A model generated the notes under the pieces. That model saw only the letters and a program-made list of their open reading frames with translations, searched no databases and had not been told where the DNA came from. A DNA stretch of 64,000 nt from Desulfobacterales bacterium (lineage in GTDB: Bacteria; Desulfobacterota; Desulfobacteria; Desulfobacterales; Desulfosalsimonadaceae), in assembly GCA_034520365.1 (NCBI GenBank), contig JAXHNP010000003.1, forward strand, positions 682,001 through 746,000, written 5' to 3'. Both the position numbers and the translations under genes were made by a program. Positions 26,048 to 33,557 of the stretch are shown here, in pieces (positions within the stretch are counted from its first letter, which is position 1; each line of letters starts with the position of its first letter).

Positions 26048-26149
26048 CGATTTCGCCTTTTTTTTATACAGCCCTGCCTGAAGGCTTGACTTTCAGGTGC
26101 CGTCGCGGTATGCAGTCTGATCCGCGATTTTATCCTAAACGGACTGAAG

Positions 26150-26218
26150 ACCGGTAAATGCCTTTCAGCCCTCTTTTTTTGTGGCGGGGAAGGCATTTTT
26201 GTTTGACCCGGGTCAAAC
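26150..26218 (+). promoter_or_regulatory. Hairpins in the rpmI-rplT leader, possible L20-type attenuator
   Basis: In the 224-base infC-rpmI gap, AAATGCCTT (26156-26164) pairs with AAGGCATTT (26190-26198) followed by TTTGTTT, a terminator-like structure. Immediately after is the perfect 18-base palindrome GTTTGACCCGGGTCAAAC (26201-26218). The rpmI-rplT messages of many bacteria are controlled by an L20-binding leader here. The match is by position and structure only. Confidence 0.5.
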
Positions 26219-26271
26219 GGTTTTCGGAAGCAGCCATTAGAGAGCGACGCTATAAATAAAGGAGAGTGCAT

Positions 26272-26469
26272 ATGCCGAAAATAAAAACCAATCGGGCGGC
26301 AGCCAAGCGGTTTAAACGCACCGCGACCGGCAAATACAGGTTCAACAAATCCCATGCGAGTCATATTCTGACCAAAAAGAGCCGCAAGCGGAAACGGGAA
26401 CTGCGAAAAGCCCAGATCATTGACGGAGCCGACATGAAGGAAGTCAGACGACTGCTCCCCTATGGGTAA
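26272..26469 (+). CDS. rpmI: Ribosomal protein bL35
   Basis: A 65-residue basic protein of the large ribosomal subunit ([45 protein letters not shown]). The ATG at 26272 follows AAAGGAGAG; the family start MPKIKT confirms it over an upstream GTG. It lies between infC and rplT, the usual order. Confidence 0.98.
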   Translation: MPKIKTNRAAAKRFKRTATGKYRFNKSHASHILTKKSRKRKRELRKAQIIDGADMKEVRRLLPYG

Positions 26470-26491
26470 AAATTTTTAAAGGAGACCAACC

Positions 26492-26839
26492 ATGCGAGTA
26501 AAAAGAGGATTCAAAGCCAGACGCCGCAGAAAAAAAGTGCTGAAACTGGCAAAAGGATACCAGGGCGGTCGGAGCAAGCTATACCGCACTGCAGCGGATG
26601 CCGTAGACAAAGCCCTGATGTATTCCTATCGGGATCGCAAGGTGCGCAAACGCGATTTCAGGCGGCTCTGGATTGCCCGCATTAACGCGGCCGCACGGAT
26701 GAACAATATCTCTTACAGCAAGCTGATCAGCGGACTGAAACAAGCCAATATCGAACTTGACCGAAAGGTTCTGGCCGATCTGGCAGTGGCGGATCCGAAC
26801 GGATTTTCCCAGATCGTTGCGAAAGCGGCAGGAAATTAA
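26492..26839 (+). CDS. rplT: Ribosomal protein bL20
   Basis: A 115-residue 23S rRNA-binding assembly protein. [34 protein letters not shown] and the [33 protein letters not shown] segment are canonical. AAAGGAGACC precedes the ATG. In other bacteria bL20 also represses this operon through the leader RNA. Confidence 0.98.
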   Translation: MRVKRGFKARRRRKKVLKLAKGYQGGRSKLYRTAADAVDKALMYSYRDRKVRKRDFRRLWIARINAAARMNNISYSKLISGLKQANIELDRKVLADLAVADPNGFSQIVAKAAGN

Positions 26840-26913
26840 TTTCAAGCGCCAAACCGGCCGATCATCCAATGGCTGAGGGATAAAGGCTGTCGAATAAAAG
26901 CTGTAGGCCAAAC

Positions 26914-27924
26914 TTGGACAAACACCTCGAAGACATACAAAACACGGCCCTATCGGAACTGGAAAACGCTGCCACGGCCGATGAGATAAACACCCTGGCG
27001 GTGCGCTATCTGGGCAGAAAAGGGCTTGTGACCCAATACCTGCGCAATATCTCCCAGCTCCCGGCAGAAGAGCGGCCGTCAGCCGGGAAAAACGCCAACC
27101 AGGTCAAAAAAACCCTGGAAGCCGCGGTTGAGTCAGCCAAAGCGCGGGTGGAAAGCGCCGGTGCGGCGACTGAAGCTGAAGGCATTGATGTGACGCTGCC
27201 GGGCAGGCCCGCCCCCCGGGGCACCCTGCATCCGATAACCCGGATCAGCCGCCGGATATGTGACGTATTCGTGCGGATGGGCTTTGATATTGCCGAAGGA
27301 CCGGAAGTGGAAAGCGATTATTACAACTTCGAGGCCCTAAACATCCCCAAATACCATCCGGCCCGGGACATGCAGGACACCTTCTATGTGTCGGACAATA
27401 TCGTCCTCAGAACCCACACCTCACCGATCCAGGTCCGGATCATGGAGCGTCACGCGCCGCCGATCCGGATTGTGGCGCCGGGAAAAGTCTACCGCTGCGA
27501 TTCGGATTTGACCCATACGCCGATGTTTCATCAGGTCGAGGGGCTTCTGGTGGATGAAACCGTCTCATTCGGAGACCTCAAGGGGGTATTGACCGAATTT
27601 GTCCACCAGGTATTTGACACCGAAACCAGTCTCCGGTTCCGGCCCAGTTTTTTTCCGTTTACCGAACCCAGTGCGGAGGTAGATATCCTTTGCGTCATGT
27701 GCCGGGGGAAGGGCTGCAAGGTCTGCTCGAATACGGGCTGGCTCGAAGTTTTGGGCTGCGGCATGGTCCATCCCGCGGTCTTTGAGAATGTGGGCTATGA
27801 TACCACCAAATACGCTGGCTTTGCCTTCGGCATGGGGGTCGAACGGATTGCCATGCTCAAATACGGCATCAATGACATCCGGCTGTTTTTTGAAAGCGAC
27901 GCGCGATTCCTAAGGCAATTCTGA
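26914..27924 (+). CDS. pheS: Phenylalanyl-tRNA synthetase alpha subunit
   Basis: Class II synthetase catalytic subunit, 336 residues. The N-terminal coiled coil runs to about residue 85. Motif 2 region [20 protein letters not shown], the [17 protein letters not shown] stretch and motif 3 [18 protein letters not shown] are clear. The start is a TTG at 26914, the only initiator giving the usual length. The tandem order after rplT, with pheT 1 base downstream, matches the classical infC-rpmI-rplT-pheS-pheT operon. Confidence 0.97.
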   Translation: MDKHLEDIQNTALSELENAATADEINTLAVRYLGRKGLVTQYLRNISQLPAEERPSAGKNANQVKKTLEAAVESAKARVESAGAATEAEGIDVTLPGRPAPRGTLHPITRISRRICDVFVRMGFDIAEGPEVESDYYNFEALNIPKYHPARDMQDTFYVSDNIVLRTHTSPIQVRIMERHAPPIRIVAPGKVYRCDSDLTHTPMFHQVEGLLVDETVSFGDLKGVLTEFVHQVFDTETSLRFRPSFFPFTEPSAEVDILCVMCRGKGCKVCSNTGWLEVLGCGMVHPAVFENVGYDTTKYAGFAFGMGVERIAMLKYGINDIRLFFESDARFLRQF

Positions 27925-27925
27925 T

Positions 27926-30340
27926 ATGAAAATCAGTCTCAACTGGTTGAACACCTATATCCCGATTGATATCGCCGCCACGGATCTGGCAGACCGTCTT
28001 ACCATGACCGGACTTGAGGTGGAGGCGGTCTGCGACCGGTTTGAATACCTTGATCAGATCGTGGTCGGCCGTGTAACTGAAATTCAGCCCCACCCCAACG
28101 CGGACAAACTTAAAGTCTGCCGGGTCGATACCGGGGGAGCGACCGTCTCCCTGGTCTGCGGCGCACCGAATGTGGCCGTAAACGGCAAATACCCCTGCGC
28201 CCTGCCCGGCGCCCGCCTCCCCGGCGGACTGACCGTTGAGAAAACGCGAATCCGGGATGCGGACTCGGAAGGTATGCTTTGCAGCGCAGGCGAGCTTGAG
28301 CTTGGCACGGACTTTTCAGGTCTTATGACGCTTGACAATGGCGCGGCAGAGGGAACCCCCATCCGCCAGGCGCTTGATCTCTCGGATTATGTTTTTGAAA
28401 TCGGGCTAACCCCCAACCGGCCGGATTGTTTAAGCTTTATCGGCATTGCCCGGGAGGCGGCAGCGCTGACCGGAAAAGCCCTCACCCTGCCGGCGGTTGA
28501 ACCAGCCCGGAATCCCGGCCGGATATCTGAGTTGACCGCTGTCAAACTGGTGAATCCGGATCTTTGCCCCCGATATGCCGCCGGCCTGGTCACAGACATC
28601 ACCGTCGGGCCCTCGCCGTTCTGGCTTCAGGACCGGCTGCGCGCCATCGGCTTAAAACCCATCAACAATATCGTGGATATCACCAATTTTGTGATGCTGG
28701 AAACCGGCCAGCCCCTGCATGGATTCGACTTCGACCGCCTGGCCGGCCACCGCATCGTGGTGCAGACCGCCAGGGCCGGGGAGGTATTTACCACCCTGGA
28801 CGGCAAACAGCACGAATTAACCGATGACACGCTCATGATCTGCGATGCGGAAAAGCCGGTGGCTGTAGCCGGCGTGATGGGCGGAGAAAACTCTGAAATA
28901 TCGGAAGAAACCACCCGGGTATTGATTGAAAGCGCCTATTTTGACCCGGTCTCCATCCGGAAAACCGCCAAACGCCTGGGCGCAAATACGGACGCCTCGC
29001 ATCGGTTTGAACGCGGGGTGGACCCGGAAGGCACCCTTTACGCCCTTGAGCGGGCCGCGGCCCTGATGGCGGAAGTCGGCGGCGGAAACCGAATCAGCGG
29101 TATTATCGATGAATACCCGAGGCCCCATGAATCCCGGCCCATTACATTGAATACGGAAAAGACCAACCGCCACCTGGGCACCTCCCTTACCCAGGCGGAC
29201 ATGCAGGGCTTTCTGGAATCTGTCGGGTTTTCGGCAAGCGCCGCAGACGAAGAAAATTTAACTGCTGTGGCCCCGTCCTTCCGGGTGGATGTCAGCCGGC
29301 CGGAAGACCTGATGGAGGAAGTCGCCCGGCTCTGGGGGTATAACAATATTGTCACCACCTTCCCCAAAACCTCCACCAAAAGCCGGCTCCCGGAGCGGGC
29401 CCTGTGGCTTAAGGAAACCATCAAGGATCATATGACCGGCTTCGGGTTCAGGGAGGCGATCAATTACAGTTTCACCGCCAGAGCCTCCTGCGACCGGCTG
29501 GCCCTGCCCGATAACGACCGCCGCCGCCGGATGCTTGCCATCTTAAACCCCCTGTCCGAAGAGCAGGCGGTGATGCGCACCTCGCTCATTCCGGGAATGC
29601 TGGAGGCCATGGGTAAAAATATCGCCTATCAGGTCCGCGACCTGAAGCTGTTTGAACTGGGCAAAATCTATTTAAGCAACGGCCAGGATGAGCTGCCGGA
29701 TGAGCTGGAAACCCTGAGCGCTTTATGCACCGGTCGGCGCGCTCCGGCGACCTGGCAGGTAAAGCCTGAGCCCTGTGATTTCTTTGATTTAAAAGGGGTG
29801 GTGGAATCTCTCCTGGCGGGCCTTTATCTTGAAAACAGCCGCTTTCTGCCCCTGCCGGCAAACGAATGCACCTATCTGCGCCCCGGCTACAGCGCCCGCA
29901 TCCGCATCAATGACACGGATGTCGGCCTGATCGGCGAGGTCCACCCAACCGTGCTTAAGGCCTATGATCTGAAGCAGACCGCATTTATTTTTGAAATCAA
30001 TCTGGAACGTATGCTGCCCCTGATTCCGGAGGTGACCGCATTCTCCCCGCTTCCCAAATTTCCGGCCGCCGCCCGGGATATCACCTTAATTGTTGACAAT
30101 TCAATTTTGGCAGGGGATATAGTGAATGATATTTATGCATTAGACGAACCCCTGCTGGAGAGTGTACATACTTTTGATCTTTACAGCGGGGACCCGATTC
30201 CTAAGGGTAAAAAAAGTATTTCCATCCGGCTCACCTACCGCTCAGATATTGAGACGCTGGCGGATCAAACGGTAAACCGGATTCATGAATATATCACGGA
30301 GCATTTGATCGATACATTTAATGCCAGCCTCCCGGCCTAA
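27926..30340 (+). CDS. pheT: Phenylalanyl-tRNA synthetase beta subunit
   Basis: An 804-residue structural and editing subunit. The domains are, in order: an EMAP-like OB fold near residues 40-150 (VVGRVTEIQPHPNADKLKVC), the B3/B4 editing region (NPDLCPRYAAGLV, NNIVDITNFVMLETGQPLHGFD), B5 (RPITLNTEKTNRHLGT), the catalytic-like core (PFPEEQ-type NPLSEEQAVMRTSLIPG) and a C-terminal anticodon-binding FDX-ACB domain (KFPAAARDITLIVDN). The length is normal. Its 3' end slightly overlaps the long frame of the next gene. Confidence 0.97.
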   Translation: MKISLNWLNTYIPIDIAATDLADRLTMTGLEVEAVCDRFEYLDQIVVGRVTEIQPHPNADKLKVCRVDTGGATVSLVCGAPNVAVNGKYPCALPGARLPGGLTVEKTRIRDADSEGMLCSAGELELGTDFSGLMTLDNGAAEGTPIRQALDLSDYVFEIGLTPNRPDCLSFIGIAREAAALTGKALTLPAVEPARNPGRISELTAVKLVNPDLCPRYAAGLVTDITVGPSPFWLQDRLRAIGLKPINNIVDITNFVMLETGQPLHGFDFDRLAGHRIVVQTARAGEVFTTLDGKQHELTDDTLMICDAEKPVAVAGVMGGENSEISEETTRVLIESAYFDPVSIRKTAKRLGANTDASHRFERGVDPEGTLYALERAAALMAEVGGGNRISGIIDEYPRPHESRPITLNTEKTNRHLGTSLTQADMQGFLESVGFSASAADEENLTAVAPSFRVDVSRPEDLMEEVARLWGYNNIVTTFPKTSTKSRLPERALWLKETIKDHMTGFGFREAINYSFTARASCDRLALPDNDRRRRMLAILNPLSEEQAVMRTSLIPGMLEAMGKNIAYQVRDLKLFELGKIYLSNGQDELPDELETLSALCTGRRAPATWQVKPEPCDFFDLKGVVESLLAGLYLENSRFLPLPANECTYLRPGYSARIRINDTDVGLIGEVHPTVLKAYDLKQTAFIFEINLERMLPLIPEVTAFSPLPKFPAAARDITLIVDNSILAGDIVNDIYALDEPLLESVHTFDLYSGDPIPKGKKSISIRLTYRSDIETLADQTVNRIHEYITEHLIDTFNASLPA

Positions 30341-30356
30341 TCAGAGGGTCGCGCCC

Positions 30357-30707
30357 ATGGCAGACATATCACCGCCGCAGCGGGACATTCCGGATAAGCT
30401 ATACTTCCGGATCGGCGAAGTCACCGCCATTACCGATCTGGCCGCCTATGTCCTGCGATTCTGGGAATCCGAATTCCCGGACATCAAGCCGAAGCGCACC
30501 GAATCCGGCCAGCGCCTTTACCGCAAATCCGATATTGAAACCCTCCTTTTAATCAAACACCTCCTGTATGACAAAAAGTTTACCATTCAGGGCGCCAGGC
30601 AGTACCTGCGCGACCGCCACCGCGAGAGCAAAAAATCGCCGGCCAATGAAAAAATACGGGAAATTCAGGCCGAACTCCGGGAAATCAAAAGCCTTTTGAC
30701 CGATTAA
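30357..30707 (+). CDS. MerR family transcriptional regulator
   Basis: A 116-residue protein with a MerR winged-helix motif (LYFRIGEVTAITDLAAYVLRFWESEFPDIKPKRTESGQRLYRKSDIETLLLIKHLL) and a short C-terminal coiled coil. This small HTH type commonly follows pheT (or ihfA) in deltaproteobacteria. No effector domain is present, so it may be structural or regulatory. I chose the ATG at 30357 after GAGGGTCG; an earlier ATG at 30321 lies inside pheT. Confidence 0.87.
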   Translation: MADISPPQRDIPDKLYFRIGEVTAITDLAAYVLRFWESEFPDIKPKRTESGQRLYRKSDIETLLLIKHLLYDKKFTIQGARQYLRDRHRESKKSPANEKIREIQAELREIKSLLTD

Positions 30708-30724
30708 CCGGCTCCCGTCACTCC

Positions 30725-31332
30725 CCGCTTTCGCCCCGTCAGGGCTAATTTGTTCTGTATCCAAATCGAAATCGCTATCGGGATCGAAAAAAATATGACC
30801 CTTGGACGTGAAAAACTGGACGTCTATCGCCTTTCAATAGGCTACGTTGCATGGGTTTACGAGAAGGCCGACAGCCTGAATGGAGTCCATCGGCCCGCCC
30901 GGGATCAATGGCTTCGGGCCAGCCAGTCGATACCGCTCAATATCGCCGAAGGTAATGGCAAGACCGCGGAAGCCGACCGAAGGCGTTATTTCGAAATCGC
31001 TCGTGGCTCCGCGCTTGAGTGCGCGGCGATTCAAGATGTGCTGGTTGTCGGCAAGGCGCTGGACAAGATGGAAAGCCGGAACCGCAAGGATGAACTCGAC
31101 CGTATGGCCGCGATGCTCAGCCGTCTCGGCGGAAGAGGATACCAAGTTCGAGAGGATCAGGAAGTCTACAGTGTCGATTTCGATTTCGATAGCGATTTCG
31201 ATTTCGATTTCGATTCCGATTTCGATCCCGATTTCGATTCCGATAGCGAAGAAAACAAACCCCAACCTTAGCGTTAACAGGACCGGGGGTATGGATTTTG
31301 CGGTTAGAACAAATTAGCCGCTTTCGCCCCGT
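30725..31332. mobile_element. Four-helix-bundle mobile unit with inverted ends and 15-bp target duplication
   Basis: Identical 15-base direct repeats CCGCTTTCGCCCCGT lie at 30725-30739 and 31318-31332. Just inside them are inverted ends GCTAATTTGTTCT (30744-30756) and AGAACAAATTAGC (31307-31319; its last two bases overlap the duplication). Between them is one gene for a four-helix-bundle protein, bounded by GATTTC/GAAATC hexamer tracts that are reverse complements of each other (30761-30785 and 31173-31252). The end sequence AATTTGTTCT is shared with the small repeats at 1862, 6808, 15591 and 51674. I infer an insertion into the merR-tRNA spacer. No transposase is present. Confidence 0.78.
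30795..31271 (+). CDS. Four-helix bundle protein (23S rRNA intervening-sequence protein family)
   Basis: A 158-residue protein. The core LGREKLDVYRLSIGYVAWVYEKA, ASQSIPLNIAEGNGK, RRRYFEIARGSALECAAIQDVL and LSRLGGRGY is the S23/IVP family found in 23S rRNA intervening sequences and, as a relative, the Avd protein of diversity-generating retroelements. RNA or nucleic-acid binding is suspected; the biochemical role is unknown. The C-terminal tail is a (Asp-Phe/Ser)n repeat encoded by the terminal GATTTC tract of the unit, so the tail is element-derived. The ATG at 30795 starts the family-like part; the frame runs further up through the left tract. Confidence 0.85.
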   Translation: MTLGREKLDVYRLSIGYVAWVYEKADSLNGVHRPARDQWLRASQSIPLNIAEGNGKTAEADRRRYFEIARGSALECAAIQDVLVVGKALDKMESRNRKDELDRMAAMLSRLGGRGYQVREDQEVYSVDFDFDSDFDFDFDSDFDPDFDSDSEENKPQP

Positions 31333-31387
31333 TTACAGGTCTTGACAGGGGCTGCCTATCGTATTATTTTTAACAAAAATTTTCAGC

Positions 31388-31416
31388 TTGACAATCGACG
31401 GCTTTTGAAGTATTTA
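31388..31416 (+). promoter_or_regulatory. Predicted promoter of tRNA-Gly
   Basis: TTGACA (31388-31393), a 17-base spacer and TATTTA (31411-31416). The expected start is about 7 bases on, just ahead of the tRNA 5' end at 31432. The -10 match is only partial. Confidence 0.45.
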
Positions 31417-31431
31417 GGTAGGGTTAAGAAT

Positions 31432-31507
31432 GCGGGCATAGCTCAGTTGGTAGAGTACAAGCTTCCCAAGCTTGGTGTCGCGAGTTCGAATCTCGTTGCC
31501 CGCTCCA
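31432..31507 (+). tRNA. tRNA-Gly (anticodon CCC)
   Basis: A complete cloverleaf: acceptor GCGGGCA/TGCCCGC, D arm GCTC-AGTTGGTA-GAGT, anticodon stem CAAGC/GCTTG with loop TTCCCAA (anticodon CCC, reads GGG), T arm GCGAG-TTCGAAT-CTCGT, and an encoded CCA after the discriminator T. It lies between the mobile unit and rimP. Confidence 0.95.
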
Positions 31508-31555
31508 TTGATGTATTTACCCGCAAGGGTTTATATAAAAAATGAGCGGCCTTGA

Positions 31556-31583
31556 TAAAACGGGCATTTTGCCCGTTTTTTAT
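31556..31583 (+). terminator. Intrinsic terminator after tRNA-Gly
   Basis: AAAACGGGC, loop ATTTT, GCCCGTTTT followed by more T residues. It lies about 50 bases after the tRNA and before the rimP start, separating the two units or allowing partial read-through. Confidence 0.8.
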
Positions 31584-31601
31584 TTGCTCAAAGCTGTGTT
31601 T

Positions 31602-32129
31602 ATGGGAAAGAAAAAAACGGCAGCCAAATCACCGCTTCATGAAACGCCGACGGGCGGAGCGGGGTTGGACAATGAGCGGGAAATCGTCTTCCGGGTGTGG
31701 GAGCTGGCGGAGCCGTTGTGCGCCGCTGAAGGGGTTGAGCTGATCCATATTGAATACCAGCGGGAGTCCGGGGGACGCATCCTCCGGGTCTACATTGAAA
31801 AGCCCGGCGGCGTGAGCCTGGATGACTGCTCGGCGGTCAGCCAGCAGTTAAGCGATATCCTGGATATCAAACTGGAAACCGAGGCGGCCTACACCCTGGA
31901 GGTTTCATCGCCGGGACCGGAGCGGCCGGTGTCGCGGACCACGGACTTTGACCGGTTTCAGGGATATACCGCAAAGATTCGGGTATCCCCCCCGATTAAT
32001 GGCCAAAAAAATTTTACCGGCGTGCTGGCCGGCTATGCGGATGACACGGTCTGGCTGACCATCGGCACGGAAACTATAGGTATTGCGCGTTCACAAATCA
32101 TCAAGGCACGGCTTGTGAATTACATATAA
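31602..32129 (+). CDS. rimP: Ribosome maturation factor RimP
   Basis: A 175-residue 30S assembly factor. VWELAEPLCAAEGVELIHIEYQRESGGRILRVYIEKPGGVSLDDCSAVSQQLSDILD and LEVSSPGPERPV are family hallmarks. The ATG at 31602 is preferred because the region before it is the tRNA terminator, although the frame is open to 31542. It opens the rimP-nusA-infB-DUF503-rbfA-nrnA-truB-rpsO-pnp block. Confidence 0.95.
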   Translation: MGKKKTAAKSPLHETPTGGAGLDNEREIVFRVWELAEPLCAAEGVELIHIEYQRESGGRILRVYIEKPGGVSLDDCSAVSQQLSDILDIKLETEAAYTLEVSSPGPERPVSRTTDFDRFQGYTAKIRVSPPINGQKNFTGVLAGYADDTVWLTIGTETIGIARSQIIKARLVNYI

Positions 32130-32142
32130 CGGAGATAGCAAC

Positions 32143-33417
32143 ATGCTTATCACAGACATGAAACGCGTTATAGAACAAGTTAGCCGGGACAAGGGCATTG
32201 AGTTCAATGTGCTGGTTAAAACCCTGGAGGAAGCCCTGCGCTCTGCCGCCAAAAAGAAATTTGGCAACAAAATTGATATTGAAATCCAGTATAACGAAGA
32301 AACCGGCGAACTCGAGGTTTTCCAGTTCAAAGAAGTCGTGGACGATGTCACGGATCCGGACTTTCAGATCGAAGTGGAAGAAGCCCGCGAACTGGACCCG
32401 GAATGTGAAATCGGCGATGATCTGGGCACCAAAATGGATACCACGACCTTTGGCCGGATTGCCGCGCAATCCGCCAAGCAGGTGATTATCCAGAAACTGA
32501 AAATGGCGGAACGTAACGCTGTTTTCAACAGTTTTATCGACCGGGAAGGCGAAAACATCAACGGCATTGTCCAGCGTGTTTCCAGAAACGAAATCATAAT
32601 CAACCTGGGGCAGGCCGAAGCCGTGCTGCCCAAACGCGAGCAGATCCCCGGCGAGGCCTACCGGCGGGGCGACCGTATCCGGGCCTATATCCTGAAGGTT
32701 CACGAAGAAAGCCGGGGGCCGCAGATTGTGCTGTCCAGAACGCATCCCGGGTTTTTGATCAACCTGTTTAAAACCGAGGTCCCGGAAATCAGCGAAGGGA
32801 TCGTCAATATTCTATCCGCCGCCCGGGATGCCGGAAGCCGGGGCAAGATTGCGGTAAGCACCAATGACCCGGACATCGATCCGGTGGGCGCCTGCGTCGG
32901 CATCAAGGGAAACCGGGTGCAAAGCGTGGTGCAGGAACTCAAAGGCGAAAAAATCGACATCATTCCATGGCATATGGATATGGCCAAATTTGTCTGCAAC
33001 GCGCTGGCACCGGCTGATATCTCCCGGGTGATTATCGACGAGACCAATCACTCCATGGAGGTGGTTGTACCGGATGAAGCCCTTTCCATCGCCATCGGGC
33101 GGCAGGGGCAGAACGTTCGGCTTGCCTCCAAGCTGACCGGCTGGCAGCTTGATGTGAAAAGCGAAACCCGGTATGATGAATCCATGCAGGCGGGCTATGA
33201 ATCCCTGCTGAATCTGCCTGAAATGACGGAGGCGCTGGCGGACAGGATGGTTGAAAACGGATTTTTCTCGGTGGAAGACGTGGCCAAGGCGACTGTGGAG
33301 GAAATTGCCGAAGCCGGCCAGATTCCCGATGAAACCGCCCAGGAGTTGATTAACGCCGCTGAAGCGGCCATTGCCGCCCCGTCTGAGCCTGAAGGGCCGG
33401 CGGATGCGACGGATTGA
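32143..33417 (+). CDS. nusA: Transcription termination/antitermination factor NusA
   Basis: A 424-residue RNA polymerase elongation factor. The N-terminal domain (residues 1-125), S1 domain (GIVQRVSRNEIIINLGQAEAVLPKREQIPGE), KH1/KH2 (GACVGIKGNRVQSVVQELKGEKIDIIPW; AIGRQGQNVRLASKLTGWQLDV) and a short C-terminal helix-hairpin-helix-like tail (LADRMVENGFFSVEDVAKATVEEIAE) are present. It lacks the double acidic repeats of enterobacterial NusA, as usual for this group. Confidence 0.97.
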   Translation: MLITDMKRVIEQVSRDKGIEFNVLVKTLEEALRSAAKKKFGNKIDIEIQYNEETGELEVFQFKEVVDDVTDPDFQIEVEEARELDPECEIGDDLGTKMDTTTFGRIAAQSAKQVIIQKLKMAERNAVFNSFIDREGENINGIVQRVSRNEIIINLGQAEAVLPKREQIPGEAYRRGDRIRAYILKVHEESRGPQIVLSRTHPGFLINLFKTEVPEISEGIVNILSAARDAGSRGKIAVSTNDPDIDPVGACVGIKGNRVQSVVQELKGEKIDIIPWHMDMAKFVCNALAPADISRVIIDETNHSMEVVVPDEALSIAIGRQGQNVRLASKLTGWQLDVKSETRYDESMQAGYESLLNLPEMTEALADRMVENGFFSVEDVAKATVEEIAEAGQIPDETAQELINAAEAAIAAPSEPEGPADATD

Positions 33418-33557
33418 TCCCGAAAAAGCGATGAAGGGGGCGCGGTAGCGTCGGACGCCTTATTTTTCACGGACCAATTTCCAGATGGAGATATCAATTT
33501 GAGCAAAACAGAACTTTAAAACAAGCTCTGAAGGAAGCATAGAAACTAGGGGGATGG

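Noticed and set aside
31173-31252. CRISPR-like or satellite array of GATTTC hexamers
   Set aside because: The units are 6 bases with no spacers, and they lie in the coding end of the four-helix-bundle gene.
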